From Melastoma dodecandrum (Eukaryota > Streptophyta > Magnoliopsida > Myrtales > Melastomataceae): a stretch of 64,000 bases of DNA. The stretch's first letter is position 1. Every line of letters begins with the position of its first letter. The notes under the pieces were generated by a model, which saw only the letters and a program-made list of their open reading frames with translations, was not told the origin of the DNA and searched no databases. Position numbers and translations under genes: made by a program. Below are positions 13,447 to 25,607 of this stretch, piece by piece. Location of the stretch: positions 124,001 to 188,000 of the forward strand of contig JARUPY010000050.1 in assembly GCA_029817715.1 (NCBI GenBank). Reading direction: 5' to 3'.

Positions 13447-13682
13447 GATGAAGCATTGTCCGAAGGTAGAGTGGCATGTTGTTGGCACCGGAGAGTTCAA
13501 AGACGTGTATAGCTGCAGCGGCAAGAGAATAGTGAAGGAGTTTGAGCTGTGTGGGACCCGAGCCAGAATCTGATATGGCACTCTTACCATTCATTCCCCA
13601 GAAGCTGCGAATGAGGTGATCACAGTTCAGATGTGGAATAGGGACCCATATCTTCTCTTACTCAAGTCTTATACTCTGAAAT
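13447..13682 (+). pseudogene. Unrecognised coding-like remnant with one in-frame stop
   Basis: One frame reads as protein-like for about 78 codons, including EWHVVGTGEFKDVYSCSGKR and, after a single TGA at about 13570, YGTLTIHSPEAANEVITV. Composition looks coding rather than random, but no family was recognised and no splice model could be built. It may be an exon remnant of a lost gene or simply chance. Confidence 0.25.
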
Positions 13683-14039
13683 GACTACTCCCGGCACAAT
13701 TATTAAGGTACTATACAGCGTCCATCATCTGTTGTAGGATTCAGAGGAACAAAGATATTAAACACTTTCGACTATTTTGGAAATCGCCCCATATAAGCAT
13801 ACCGTACTAACATACCCAAAATCTATTTTTTTTTTTTATGACTAGGGGTTTAATTCATTAATGACCTCCAAGGGTCGTTACGAATCTACCAAACCTGGAG
13901 TGACATGCGCTATCTCCCAAGACAATGCAGTAAACCGGGCAGCTGACGCTGCAATCCTGATTGAATGTCAGACACAACATTTCTTTGTATAGTCTGCTAC
14001 TAGATTTACAATCGGGGATCAAAGTTAAGATGTGAATTG

Positions 14040-15715
14040 CTAGGCTACCGCTTCAAAACTTATCCTTTTGGAAGAGCCTTGATCAATTGTAGGATCAATA
14101 GAAGAAACCACTTCTCCAACAGCTTGTTGCATCTCAGCAGGTTTATCTGTTTCTGTAGTCGGAGTAATATACCCCTCTGGAAATGGTGGCGGTGGAGGGG
14201 CAGCCGGCAGCTGCAAGACATGTAAAGTTTGATAAAGAAAGTAGCAAAAATTATCAATGTATAGTTCAGTTACTTGATCTTTTGGGGAGCATTTAGATTT
14301 TATACGACCAAGATTTTCATCAGAACCATTTAAAGCAGATTCACGACATAGTCATCAACCATAGCAGATTATTGATTATTGCAATGGCATGTTCAATCCA
14401 GGTTTGATTATCATGCCTACTCATGCACCAAATGAAACCACAGTTTTTTCTGCAGTTAAATATCCAGAATGATTTGCAATTCAAGCTAGTTGTCTTTTTC
14501 CATATCTCATGCTATTTTATGTGGCATTTGATCTTGAAATTGATAGACACACTTACCTTGCATTGTATGGATGCTAGCATATGATCAATTCTCCTAACTT
14601 CTTTTATGTGAATTGTCTCCTAGCTGCTCTTCAAATCTGCTGGCGGATTCTCATCTTCAGCATCATCTACATCATATATGAGGATGGATTATTATCACAC
14701 ATCACAAATGAAAGGTCATGCAAAAATAAGTGCAATGAAGATAAGGCACATTTAACATATGGAGGCAACGGGATTCTTACCATATCCAAACTTTTCCAGC
14801 TTTGAGGCAGCCATTGCAAGAGCCTTTGATGCATAATAAATTGCCCTCCCCTGCCCATTTGTACAAAGACCGTGACCAGTAAGTTGGTGGGGGTTAATTT
14901 GCAAAGGACGTAAACATGCCAACAGTATCTCTTAATGGAACACACAAGAAAGCTTACAATTTGCAAAGCAAAAACATTGCACAGTTGTTGTGCTTGATAT
15001 ATTGATCAATCCAAGATGTAATACCTTAGCATACGGATTACTTTGTCAGGGCCATCTCTCTTCTGTTTGCGAATAACAAAGAGGAGAGGATCCATGAACT
15101 CAATGCCGGTCATTTTCCTGTAGTAGAGTATGGATTAATCACCGCGTTAGATCAGAAAATTATTTCCATTACAGTTACCGCCAAAACTCAACAAATTCGA
15201 AGTCCATAATCAAGAAAAAATACATTACATCATTGCAATAATCACCAGGGAATAACGGTCTCAACAACTACTTGATCAGAAACCCAATTAGAGATGAAAA
15301 TACTGTGTGCGGAAGGCCATATATTTGCTTAGTAATCAACATGTCATCCCAAAAGGGGGCGAATCGAGCCCAAATTCAAACTACACCATGTTATCTCAAT
15401 GCAGGTGGCTACATTTGTTTCCACTCATCGTCCTAAACAATGATTTTTGTACAAACCCTAACAGACCAAACTGGAGCTCCTGTAGTCAAGTAGGACAAGC
15501 AAATGAAACCCTCACGGCAGTTGAGAAGAGTCGCGCCGATGTACACTGCGGAGCCTGAGCTGCTCGTTGTTGCAGGACCAGTCGGAGAAGGGAGAGAGCG
15601 CGAAGTAATCAAAGACGAGGTTGTCGTCGATGGGGAAGGAGTTGAGCCAGAGCTGGTCGCGGGAGCATATCCCCATCATGTCCGTCGCCGTGGGCGGAGG
15701 CAGTGAGCCAGACAT
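14040..15715 (-). pseudogene. MED6: MED6 (Mediator subunit 6) gene with two nonsense codons
   Basis: MED6 is a head-module subunit of the Mediator complex in the nucleus. Exons 15715-15516, 15117-14958, 14850-14781, 14666-14557 and 14210-14040 join with GT/AG borders and consistent phase. They encode the family signatures [58 protein letters not shown] and PPPPPFPEGY. Two in-frame stops interrupt the frame: TGA at 15008-15006 just before SIYQ, and TAG at 14622-14620 before ETIHIKEVRRIDHML. About five codons are also missing before MDPLLF compared with known MED6. Introns are kept, so this is a duplicated gene copy, not a processed one. Sequencing error is unlikely to explain two stops plus a deletion. 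A short N-terminal product of about 100 residues remains possible. Confidence 0.85.
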
Positions 15716-17675
15716 CGGGGGAGGGGCGGCCCCGTCGAAGGGCGACGTCGCGCACCGGAGTTCCCCCACCCAATCTCTGGGCTTGCAGGCTTAATTTCAA
15801 AGAGGAAATCACGACGACAATTTAATAGTTGACCAATTCAGGTTGACCTGTGAGTATTGTGGGTGTGTTTTCTTCACGTGAATAGAAAATTAAAACAAGA
15901 CTATTTTTCGATTCAAATAAATATAAAATGGTTAACCAAGCATTTTTACGTTTAATTAAAATAAAAAAAACTTTCTCATAACATATCCTAGTTTTAAATG
16001 AAAGAAAAAAAAAATATAAAAATGTCCAAATTTTAAATAAATTTGTTAAAAACAAACTCAGAAATAAATTAATACATTAATAAAATGGTTTTAATGAGTA
16101 AACATGGGTTAAGGTTTCGGGGTATAACCACGTGATTCTAAATTTTTAGAGTGACTAATTGGTCTTAATTTAAAAAAAAAAATCTTAACCATTCAGATTA
16201 AATAGGAGGGAGCTAACGGAGAGGTAAGAGAGAAAATAAACATAAGGATTTAGTTATAGTTTAGCCCTTTGTCGGTGGAGATTTCCCTACAATCTATGGT
16301 CAAATCACAATTAACTTATAACACAGATTTATTCTCATTTCACACAGCATTCATTTAATAATAATAGTAAATCATAATTTCACGTCTAAATTATTTCAAA
16401 GTTGTTTGTTAAGATATTATATGATATTAATTTGCGAATGTTGTTCGAACGAGAGATTTAACTAAAATACATAGAAAGATCCTTATAAGAAAATATATAG
16501 AATAATATCGATATTTAATTACTTTTATAAATCAGTGATGTCAAAATAAATTACAAAAATTAATATTTCATATAAAAAATAGGGTTATAATTTTATCTAT
16601 TATTGCCTTTCTTGAGGTCTACACTCCTTTCCACTTTAACCTTTCAATTTTATCTTATTAATATTATTCATGTGAAATCTAACTCGCTATTAAATCTAAT
16701 TTAAAGAAAAAAATGTGATTTTTAAAAATTTATAATATAATATAATTTTATATTTTTGTGGGTTCTTAAATATTTTCGGATTGAGTTCTTGTTGAAAATG
16801 AAAAATATATGCCATGCTTTCGAGTTTTAAATCAGTCGGCGTTGGCTATTGTACAATTAAATAATTTTCTAGTGCTTAACAAAAAAAATAAAGAATTTTA
16901 TTTTAATTATATATGGTTTAAAATCTCTTTTTACTCGTTTAAATAATTTAAACGTTTAACCTAACCCATTCCTTAATTTCACAAAGATAATTCGCTTTAC
17001 ACAGTTAATTTTCAAAATGCTTCATTAATTTTACAAAGAATACGCATTTAAAAAACGTGCCCGGGGACATCTCCTATGTTGAATGGAGAGCGGGTTTTGA
17101 AAGCTCATCCTTGACATCTATAATAAAAACAAGTTTTCAGAACATGTCTCTTTGTAAAATGAAGGGCGTTTTTTCGAAATTCGACTTACCAATAATAGAC
17201 AAGTAAATTTTAAAACATCAACTGTATTCTGCTAATTATTTTTTAACTGACCGTGGAAACGTCTTTGTATGTGATTTGAAACATATATTAGATTTCAATT
17301 AGTAAATTTAGCTCTATCCAAATTTTAAAGAATATATGATTTTAAGTTAATTTTAAACAGTTAATGATAATTTGTTTCAGAAACATAAAAACAATAACAA
17401 ATCCAATTAAAAAAATCAAATTTCATTACTGAGATTATAACATTTCAGTTAAGAGATGAATGGTGAGAGTATCTAATCATTACATAAGAATCTTCCTTGT
17501 ATGTATAAAAAAGATCTTTTTATTTGTTAAATCCGTCTTTGTTTCTGATATCAACTACATGTTCGGGATCATTGGTAAGATCAATCTCCAAGTTCTCAAC
17601 CTCTGCGTGAGAGAGCAAGAAATTTAAGACTTTGGGAAGTCAAACTGGGTTGGTCAACGGCGTTAGAGTGGTTTG
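15716..17675. other. AT-rich intergenic region between MED6 remnant and SAC gene
   Basis: The sequence is very AT-rich, with many short A/T runs and no supported coding frame. It should include the SAC promoter and leader at the right end (about 17500-17675). No repeat family was recognised. Confidence 0.5.
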
Positions 17676-20600
17676 ATGGCCGAGGAAGAAAGGGAAGCTC
17701 CTTTCGGAGAAGGTTGCTTGCACAAGTTCAGGGTCTATGAAACTCAGTCGGTAAGCACTTGTCTTTGATTCTGGGGGAGTGTGTGGTCGAAGTGTCGAGA
17801 ATTACGAGTGTCTTAAGAGATGGTTGGTGGAATCGAATTTTGGCTCCGTGCTACGCAGCTTGTTTTCAAGGTTTGATGGAAGGGTCCGAACACTGTGCCT
17901 CTGGATAAGTTCACGATTGCTAGAGCAGTTTTCCTTGTTTGGGACTAAATTGGTGCTTGTTTGTGAATCAATTAGTAAGCTTTTTGCCGAGGCTAGTATG
18001 CACTTTCCTGAACGAATAGTCATCTGTTATTATCTGTTTCATATTTACGACATGCCTGCCTGATGACAAAAATAATATCCAGTAAGCGTTATGAGTCCCT
18101 GAAGGATGATCCTCGGGTAAGCCCAAAGTGAGAAAAGGAAAGTTTGGCGCTCGCTTGGCTTCGTTTGTTCTCATTGTTTGAGTTATGGTGTGCAGTTTGC
18201 ATCGTTTGACGAGCTAGTTTCTGCTGTAATACGACAGAGATTGTCACTTGATTGGGGATGCTAATTCAAATTGTCACTTGATTGGGGATACTAATTCAAA
18301 CTTTCTGGGAACAGTATTTCTATTTGACAGGCCAAAATAAGAACAAAAACATTTGGCGGGTTTTGAAGATTAGCAGATTAGAATGTTCCGAGCTGAGTAT
18401 TGTCGAAGATCCTACGATTTACACACAGTTGGAGTGCTATGATCTTCTAGAAAGGATACACGAAGGAAACAAGTCCACGGGCGGTCTCAAGTTCGTTACA
18501 GTATGCTATGGGATCATAGGTAAGTTCTCTAGCAGTCTTCACAACAGATGTCCTTCGCTGATTGCTGTCAATTTAAACTCATGGCTTTTTCCTTTTGCTT
18601 ATAGGGATTGTGAAGTTTCTTGGGCCATATTACATCCTCCTTATAAAAAAGAGGAGGAAGATCGGGACAATATGTGGTCATACAATATATGCGATCACAA
18701 AGAGTGAAATAATTACTATTCCAAATTCTGCTGTCCAGTCAGATGTGTCTGTTTCTAAGGATGAGAACAGGTTTTTTTCTTTTCTTTTTTTTTTTATAAA
18801 TTTCCACATGTACGTGTAAAATTTCAGCATCAAGGAAATATAAGGATGTTCTCCCTGCGTGTCCTATATTTGTCTGATCAGCACCCTGGTTGTCCGATAA
18901 TGTTCTCCTGCAATGTGATCCTTCTGGTAATTTGCGAAGATGCCTCCCGGCTTAACATCTTCTTGGGGAAGATTGTCCTTGCAATGTACTGCAGATATCT
19001 CTTCAAGGAACCTTGCTTCCTTGGTAGCCAGAGTTTTAAATATTTCAGTTGATGTAAAGGCCAAATGCGCACGCCAAACTATTGCTCTCTTGTCCTCTTT
19101 ATATTACATGTTGTCGAACAAGGTACCATCATGGTCATGGGGGATGTTATGTTTGTCGCTTATTGATTATGCTGCTTTTGTTTGCCTTCTAGTGCATAAC
19201 TTTTTCTTTTGCGGTCTCATTGTCATTTCCTGGGCTGTTCCCCTGATCTTGGATTTTCCATTTCGTTTTGTTGCGTTAGGTACAAGAGGCTTCTAGGCAT
19301 GATGGATCTTACGAAGGACTTCTATTACAGCTACACGTACCGAGTTATGTCCAGTCTGCAGAAGAATCTATGCAACATCCGGAGTGGACAGCACCATCAT
19401 GAAACGATGTTCGTTTGGAATGAGTACCTCACACGCAAGATGAAGGAAAGCATTAACAGTAACCTTTGGACCGTAGCATTGGTATATGGCTTCTTCAAGC
19501 AGGTAATGGAGATTGATTCTTCTTGGCATGTGACATAGATGAGGCGATCTTGGCATTCTGGAAAGACTAAACTCCTCAGTTAGCTGCCGTAGAAGTTTTT
19601 AGTGGGCATGATAGAAAATGCTAACCCAATCTGATGCAAATTTCAGGTCCATCTTTCTGTCTCTAACAAGGACTTGATCCTGACCTTGATAGCCAGACGC
19701 TCACGTTTCTACGCGGGCACCAGGTACGAAAACTTGCTACTCAAGAATCACTTCTTTCCTTGGTGTTATCTCTCTTCCTACGCATGCTTTTCTTCTCTAA
19801 CCTTTCTCTTTTTCGGTAACGGATATGATTCTGAAAGGCCTAGCACAAGCTTGATGGTGTTAACAGCTTATGTTGTAGGACTTCGCCTAAGAAAAATAGG
19901 ATACTGTTCTGTTTCTTCAGTTGTTTTCTTGGTAATGCAGGTATCTGAGAAGAGGTGTAAACCGAAAGGGCAAAGTAGCGAATGACGTGGAGACTGAACA
20001 AATTATCATGGAAGACAATCTTGACGGCTCGTTGAAGATTAGTTCTGCAGTTCAAGTCCGGGGTTCCATACCCCTATTCTGGTCCCAGGATTCTTCGAAA
20101 TTCGTCCTTAAGCCTGACATCATCTGTAAGTGTCGGAGAAATATCCAGTTAAATTTGTTTCATTTCAATTAAAAGTTTCTCTGAATTCACCAATGCGCTG
20201 CAGTATCTAAGAAGGATGTCAAGTATGAAGCCACCAGACTACATTTTGAAGACCTTTCCACGAGATATGGAAATCCGATCGTCGTGCTGAACTTAATCAA
20301 GGTGTGTATTCCGCTCTTGTTTTTGGATCATGTTAGCGGACTGATATCGAGACTCCTTATGACTGACCCTAAAGTTTTTTTTCTAATATGTTTGCTGCCT
20401 ACGTGTACCGTGAGCAGTCACACGAAACAAAACCTCGGGAAACTATCCTTCTGTCAGAGTTTGTGAATGCGGCCCGAGTTCTTAATAAGGGTGCTCCTAA
20501 AGAGGATCGTATGAGATTCCTTCACTTTGACCTGCAGAGACATTCCAGGTATATATTGTTTACTGTTCAAAGTGATTTCTTTCACTCATCAGGTACGGGA

Positions 20601-22565
20601 TTCAACATAAATTCTTCTTTCAGGGAAGCTAGCATTGCGTTGTCTCTTCTTTCCAAGGTGGCAGCTGAGGCAGTAAACTTGACTGGCGTATTCTGCGGCA
20701 AGCTAATCAGTGTTTCCCAGAAAGAGAGGACATCAAGTTTATCAGTTCCCAAGTAAGTCATAGCGAGCTTGTTTTTCGATAGTTTGGACTAGATACGACC
20801 TTCACTTGATTTCTCGAAGTTTACAGATTGGACTGGTTTTTTGTCACTTCATGGAATTACATTGAACTGCTTCTACTAAAATATAAGCCTTAGATGCCTA
20901 ATTGTAATGACAATGAAATTAAGATGCAGGCAGGGATGCACAACCGAGAACTCCAACACAGAGGAAGGTCTTCACGTCCCTGACGACTCTGCAAACGATT
21001 ATTGCAATTTATGTGCTAATTCGCTTCATGAGATCCTGGAACTTCAGAAGGGTATCCTGAGAACAAATTGCATTGACTGCCTGGATCGCACTAATGTGGC
21101 GCAATACGCGTATGGCTTAGTCGCGATGAAAAGGCAGCTTCATGCGTTAGGAGTACTTGAATCTCCCGAACTTGATTCCAATCACCCTGTGGCCGAGCAA
21201 TTGATGGATTTGTATGAAACCATGGGCGACACTCTTGCACTTCAATACGGTGGTTCTCCAGCACATAACAAGGTGAGAAACCATTATAAGCCTTGACGTA
21301 AGACCGGCCTTTGGAATATCAGTAGTAACCAGAGTTTGGGTACTATGAAACAGATATTCTCCGAGAGAAGAGGTCAATGGAGGGCGACAATCCAGTCGCA
21401 GGATTTGTGGAAGTCTCTACAGAGATATTACAGCAACGCGTGGATTGATGGCGAGAAGCAAAATGCTATTAATCTGTGAGTGAAATAGCAGAATGTCTTC
21501 AGAAAGAACTTGGTTAGGATAAAATGTTAATGTGGATACTACCCCGGTATGATGGTATAATCCGTTTTTTTGCTCATGTTGCTGCAGGTTTTTGGGGTCC
21601 TTTCAGCCTCAACTAGGGAAACCTTCTCTGTGGGAAATAAATTCCGATCACCAACAAAGGATCGCCAGGTATATTAAGGAAGAGGGTGCTCGGTAATGAA
21701 GACAACTCTGAAGGATGAATCCCTGTCCCGTTGTCCATGTTTTTGTTCTGACTGAAAGAATCCCACTCTTTTTGTTTGTTATCTAGGTCATTCCTCATCA
21801 GATCACTATCTGATGGCAATCTGCAAAGCCAAAGCGGTTCCCCGATATCATCGAGAGATCTTGCTGGCAAGGATCAGCTACTTGACAGAACACGAGTCAC
21901 GAGCGAAGGCCTGTCGGAATCATCGCCGGAGATTCCAGCTTGCTTATGTCTTGAGGCTAACTTCAGGTTCTTTCTGATATCCTCAACAAACCACGAGCAG
22001 GTTTCTGATGGAATGGAGCTTTGTACTGGCTCAATCTTGTTTTCATTCGTTAATCAGAAGTGTTGTCAAAATAGTCGCTGCAATTGCTGACAAACTGCAT
22101 CCTTTGGCATGTAGGGAGGAACTCCCCGACGTAATCGAGGAGGATGAACAAGCAAACCGTGTTTGCAGATGCGGTGACAAACATTACAGAACATATGAAA
22201 TCTCTTCCTCGGCAAACTCCTGCGACGAGGAACCACATGAAATGTACAAACCTGATCTCTGAGTTAATAATCCGTGTTTTCCCTGATCACCCGAGGATTG
22301 ATAGATAAATTTTTTCGTTGGAAATTCTGACAGCGTAGCATCGTGGACCGAACACGACGAGGACGGATCCAAGCATAAGGTAAGCTATTTCCTCCCCGAA
22401 ACTTGTGACAATATAATCTATCCTTGTTCCTGGCTTCTGAATCTGAATTCTTACGCTCTGATGTTGCAGGTCGACACAGATAACAACTTCGGAGATCCCG
22501 ATAGTAACTTCACCAGATATTTCATGAGGTGGGTGGATGAAGGCGGGCTGTTCTACCATTGCTAA
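17676..22565 (+). CDS. SAC-domain phosphoinositide phosphatase (SAC1-5 clade), 16 exons
   Basis: Members of this plant clade dephosphorylate PI(3,5)P2, several of them at the tonoplast. Exons: 17676-17750, 18315-18519, 18605-18770, 19280-19502, 19647-19723, 19941-20125, 20204-20301, 20418-20548, 20624-20752, 20930-21272, 21354-21475, 21588-21668, 21787-21966, 22115-22243, 22334-22379, 22470-22565. All phases agree, giving 2286 nt and 761 residues, near the clade's usual 780-830. SAC domain markers include [30 protein letters not shown] and [13 protein letters not shown]. The catalytic CX5R loop is CIDCLDR at residues 477-483. The donor at 22243 (AAT followed by GTACAA) is the least certain border; without it the frame would stop at 22261. 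No membrane segment was seen, as in Arabidopsis SAC1-5. The exact paralogue is probably SAC2-like but not proven. Confidence 0.92.
18241..18300 (+). repeat. 30-bp tandem duplication at the 3' end of SAC intron 1
   Basis: Two units of exactly 30 bp (TTGTCACTTGATTGGGGAT and CTAATTCAAA) differ at one base. They end 14 nt before the exon 2 acceptor. Each unit has a CTAAT element that resembles a branch point, so the branch site may be duplicated. Confidence 0.8.
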
Positions 22566-22770
22566 CAACCAATCCAATAGGACAACTGACTCGTAAATAT
22601 TCTTCTTACCAATGTTGTTAGGACATTGTTCAGGTATAGAGTAATCTTAAATTCTTTTCTAAGGCACTTCCCATCCCCGTGTAGATAAAGTTATTGAAAC
22701 AGTTGAATAAGAAGTAGGCCAAACTTTCTTATTTTCGTTCCTAACATCTGGCCCAACATCATTACCGACT

Positions 22771-23610
22771 TCAGAGTTTCTTGTTAAGCCCGAAACGAGT
22801 TGAAAAGAAGAGATCTCTGGCCCAAGTAGGCGACCAGGACAGTGCCGCAAACAGGCCAGTCATGTGCCCGAACATGATCCTCTTGGGCGGATGCGGGCTC
22901 AGCACTTTGCTCACCACGTGCCTGGCAAAGACGGCCGCATCAGTTGCGCTTTTTCCTTGTGAGGCTCTGCCCCTCTCGGCTATTGCTTCGGAGAACTCCC
23001 TGTACAGGTTCCACTCACGGTTCACGAGCTTTCCAGTAGTCGCGCTGCCAAAGTTCGACCTTATCGCCCCCGGGACTACGACCACAACATCGATGCCGAA
23101 CGGCCGGAGCTCGACCCGAAGAGCATCTGAGAGGGCGTGCACAGCTGCCTTGCTGGCGCAGTAGGACCCGGCCCATGGGGTCGGTGCTAGCCCCACGACG
23201 CTCCCCACGTTCACGATCGTGCCGCTGCGGCGGGTCGCCATGTGGGGGACCACCCTCTGGATCAGTCGGAGCTGTCCAAGCGTGTTTATTTCGTAGGCTC
23301 TGCGGATCTCATCCAGGGGTAGCTCGGCTAGTGGGCCGACACTTCCGATCCCTGCGTTGTTGATGATCACATCGATCCGCCCGCATTTGGACACCACGGC
23401 GTCCACAGCCGAAGCCACACTCTCGTCCGACATGACATCGAGCTCGATCGCTTCCATGTCGCCATTAACTAGATCTGACATCTCCTTCACCCGTTGCGGG
23501 ACATCTGTCGCAAAGACTTTGCAGTTCTGCTCGGCCAGCGCACGGCAGTACTCATACCCGATCCCGCCTCTCGCACAGCCGGTAACGAGAGCGACCTTCT
23601 GCTCGGCCAT
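22771..23610 (-). CDS. Short-chain dehydrogenase/reductase, single exon
   Basis: This 279-residue protein is a classical SDR: an NAD(P)H-dependent oxidoreductase with a Rossmann fold. The cofactor loop TGCARGGIG is at residues 10-18, NNAG at 84-87, and the catalytic S137 and Y150-x3-K154 (SYCASKAAVHAL) are all present. It most resembles plant proteins annotated as 1-acyldihydroxyacetone-phosphate reductase-like, a label inherited from the yeast AYR1 family. The true substrate cannot be read from sequence. The hydrophobic C-terminal region (GHMTGLFAALSW) may bind membrane. It is GC-rich relative to its neighbours and has no intron. It is convergent with SAC, with 205 bp between the stops. ATG 23610 is the first in-frame methionine and fits the family N-terminus. 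Confidence 0.9.
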   Translation of the reverse strand: MAEQKVALVTGCARGGIGYEYCRALAEQNCKVFATDVPQRVKEMSDLVNGDMEAIELDVMSDESVASAVDAVVSKCGRIDVIINNAGIGSVGPLAELPLDEIRRAYEINTLGQLRLIQRVVPHMATRRSGTIVNVGSVVGLAPTPWAGSYCASKAAVHALSDALRVELRPFGIDVVVVVPGAIRSNFGSATTGKLVNREWNLYREFSEAIAERGRASQGKSATDAAVFARHVVSKVLSPHPPKRIMFGHMTGLFAALSWSPTWARDLFFSTRFGLNKKL

Positions 23611-24306
23611 GCCTGCCTTTTTTCCTCATATCCGAAAACTCGACTCTATATACTCCTCGCGACGCCCTTCCAAGGCATCGGATTTGCCGAAGTCATTAAG
23701 ATAACATCAAAAACCTCAAACAAGGTGAAACCCGAATATTCGACGCATGATCCCATCTTAAGATGAAGCCCTGCCGGCCGAACCAATGCCGATATCGTCC
23801 TCTTCTGAGGCGAACCTTAGTAGAAAACCTCATCCTGGTGACTAACTTTTCTGACTTGGTCATTGGTTGCAAATTCAATCTAATTACTGTTAATATAAGC
23901 ATTCGGGGAGATCTAAATATAACATATGATAAATCTTCACTCACATGTTAAAAATATTTAGTTCATAGGTTAAAGAAAAACCATGATAGACTACAAAATC
24001 ACACATTTCATCGGCTTGTTACAATGATAGCTCTGCTACTCTGTTTCCTCCTCCCAAGTCGCTCCGATGAATCTGAATCTCGAATTAGGAAACTTTATGC
24101 TTTCCGCTTTGGCTGAATCTGTTTTTGGGAGGTCTGTATCCCCCACCCCCGGAGCACCCTTTGGCGAGCCAGGGACAACTTCGTCGTCTAGCGTTGTGGT
24201 CCCTGGCCTGCTGGTTACGGCCGTTCTTCTTTCGGCTTCCTTTCCTTTCCCAATGAGACATTTTCTCTACTCCATCTGTCTTCATTCCCATCCACACGAC
24301 ACAAAT

Positions 24307-24645
24307 TTATGCATTACTACTTACTCTGACTATGGAAGTACCATGAAAGTTCCGCAGCCCCACGATGAAATTCTCCCATTTCCGAACCCAATCAATTGGC
24401 AAGCTTAGCCCGAAACAGAAGCTCTGGTAACTGCCACTGAAGCTGGAGGAACCATGGGCCGTCATGGTTCCCTTGCTCATCTCCGACGAGCTCCTCTTAT
24501 TATTCAAGCTAGTGCCCACTCGGTATGACCCGTAGAAGGAGGATGACGATGGGGAGAACGAAGAACACATTCCTGGGTCGAGCGATCAGTAAGGGTGTGG
24601 GGAGAAGGCGCCGATGTCCCCCTGGAACATCTCGTCGAACAGGTC
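24307..24645 (-). pseudogene. 3' part of a split DnaJ gene
   Basis: The minus strand reads DLFDEMFQGDIGAF from 24645, then a Ser-rich tail (SSFSPSSSSFYGSYRVG, NNKRSSSEMSKGT, SYQSFCFG) to a stop at 24307. This matches the C-terminal half of small plant DnaJ proteins of the At3g14200 type as I remember them. TGA at 24588-24586 breaks the frame after SPHPY, and the expected acceptor AG before DLFDEMF reads TG instead. Its 5' half lies at 33.6-34.3 kb, beyond the pararetrovirus. Family assignment rests on the combined halves. Confidence 0.6.
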
Positions 24646-24951
24646 CAGTTCAAAATAACAACAACAGACAGCAGAAAACACCCAAAACTTATCAACAGTG
24701 ATTTACGGACAGTAAGCAATAATTTAAGTAATAAGTGGACAATAGAAGTCCAGCTCCAGCCCCAAAAGACTCCCAACAGACAAACATAGATAAATGTTCC
24801 TTTTTATGGTGGTCCCCAAAATAAATTTATCCTTTACGGTCTCGAGTTTCAAAATTACCGTTTTACGGCAGTTTTCTCCTAACCTTTTCTTAACCAAGAT
24901 TTTAACCCAAAATTAATCCTTCATGACACTCTTAGGGAATTATTCTTAAGC

Positions 24952-24965
24952 GGCTCTGATACCAA
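24952..24965 (-). other. tRNA-Met primer-binding site of the pararetrovirus
   Basis: The minus strand reads TTGGTATCAGAGCC, complementary to the 3' end of plant initiator tRNA-Met. It marks the conventional origin of the circular viral map and minus-strand DNA synthesis. About 160 nt of viral sequence may follow before host sequence resumes. Confidence 0.8.
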
Positions 24966-25598
24966 ATTTATTACTGAAGATAAGCGAAGTAAATCAACTC
25001 CCTGAAGAGTTAGATCTCAGCATGCTAGATATTTCTTCAGAAATACCAGGAATCGAACTTAAGAGTTCCCAATTGTCTTTATCGTCGGCGTTCCACCAAC
25101 CTCAAATACTCGTTTGAGTATTTTGAACTTGCCGTAAATCCGAGATTGGGCTTACCTTCAAGGAAATATTCCTCGAACTCACTCTGTACTAGAGTCAGCT
25201 CTTCCAATTTCTTAGAATAGCTCTCTACCAACTTTGATAACTGAATTACCTATGCCGATAGATTATCCAAACGATCTACCACTGTATTAAGAAGTCCAGT
25301 AGTAGAATTCTTGTCAACTCCGTGATCCAAATGGAATAATTCAGAGTTTGGGCAATCAGTCATTAGAATGACTCGTGCTTTGCACCACTTTAATCTCTTG
25401 ATTAAAGTCTTCTATCAGGTTAAAACATAAATAACTTAAACTAAGATGCTTATCATACCTTACTCCAGTGGGTAGCTTCGGGGTTCACTAAGCTTCCACA
25501 ACTTCTGGGAATTCAAGAGACGCTCACTTCTCAGTGTTGAGAATTCTGTGAGAGGGAGATGCTCTTCTGTGTCTTCTGAATGCCCTTACCACGAGGGT
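24966..25598 (-). other. Pararetroviral leader region
   Basis: This non-coding stretch lies between TATA box and primer site. No long frame is open. It would be the 5' leader of the pregenomic RNA, which in this family usually folds into a large hairpin with short ORFs; folding was not tested here. Confidence 0.5.
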
Positions 25599-25607
25599 CT
25601 TATATAG
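25599..25607 (-). promoter_or_regulatory. TATA box of the pararetroviral promoter
   Basis: CTATATAAG on the minus strand lies after the second ORF and about 640 nt before the primer-binding site. This is the spacing of a caulimovirid pregenomic promoter followed by a long leader. Confidence 0.6.

Noticed and set aside
18864..19072. Two overlapping minus-strand frames in SAC intron 3
   Set aside because: They lie within an intron whose flanking exons join perfectly in frame and homology. No family was recognised.
22261..22263. TGA right after YKPDL as the SAC stop codon
   Set aside because: A GT donor at 22244 and two further exons restore a frame ending [11 protein letters not shown]. That end has the character of SAC C-termini, though the choice is not certain.
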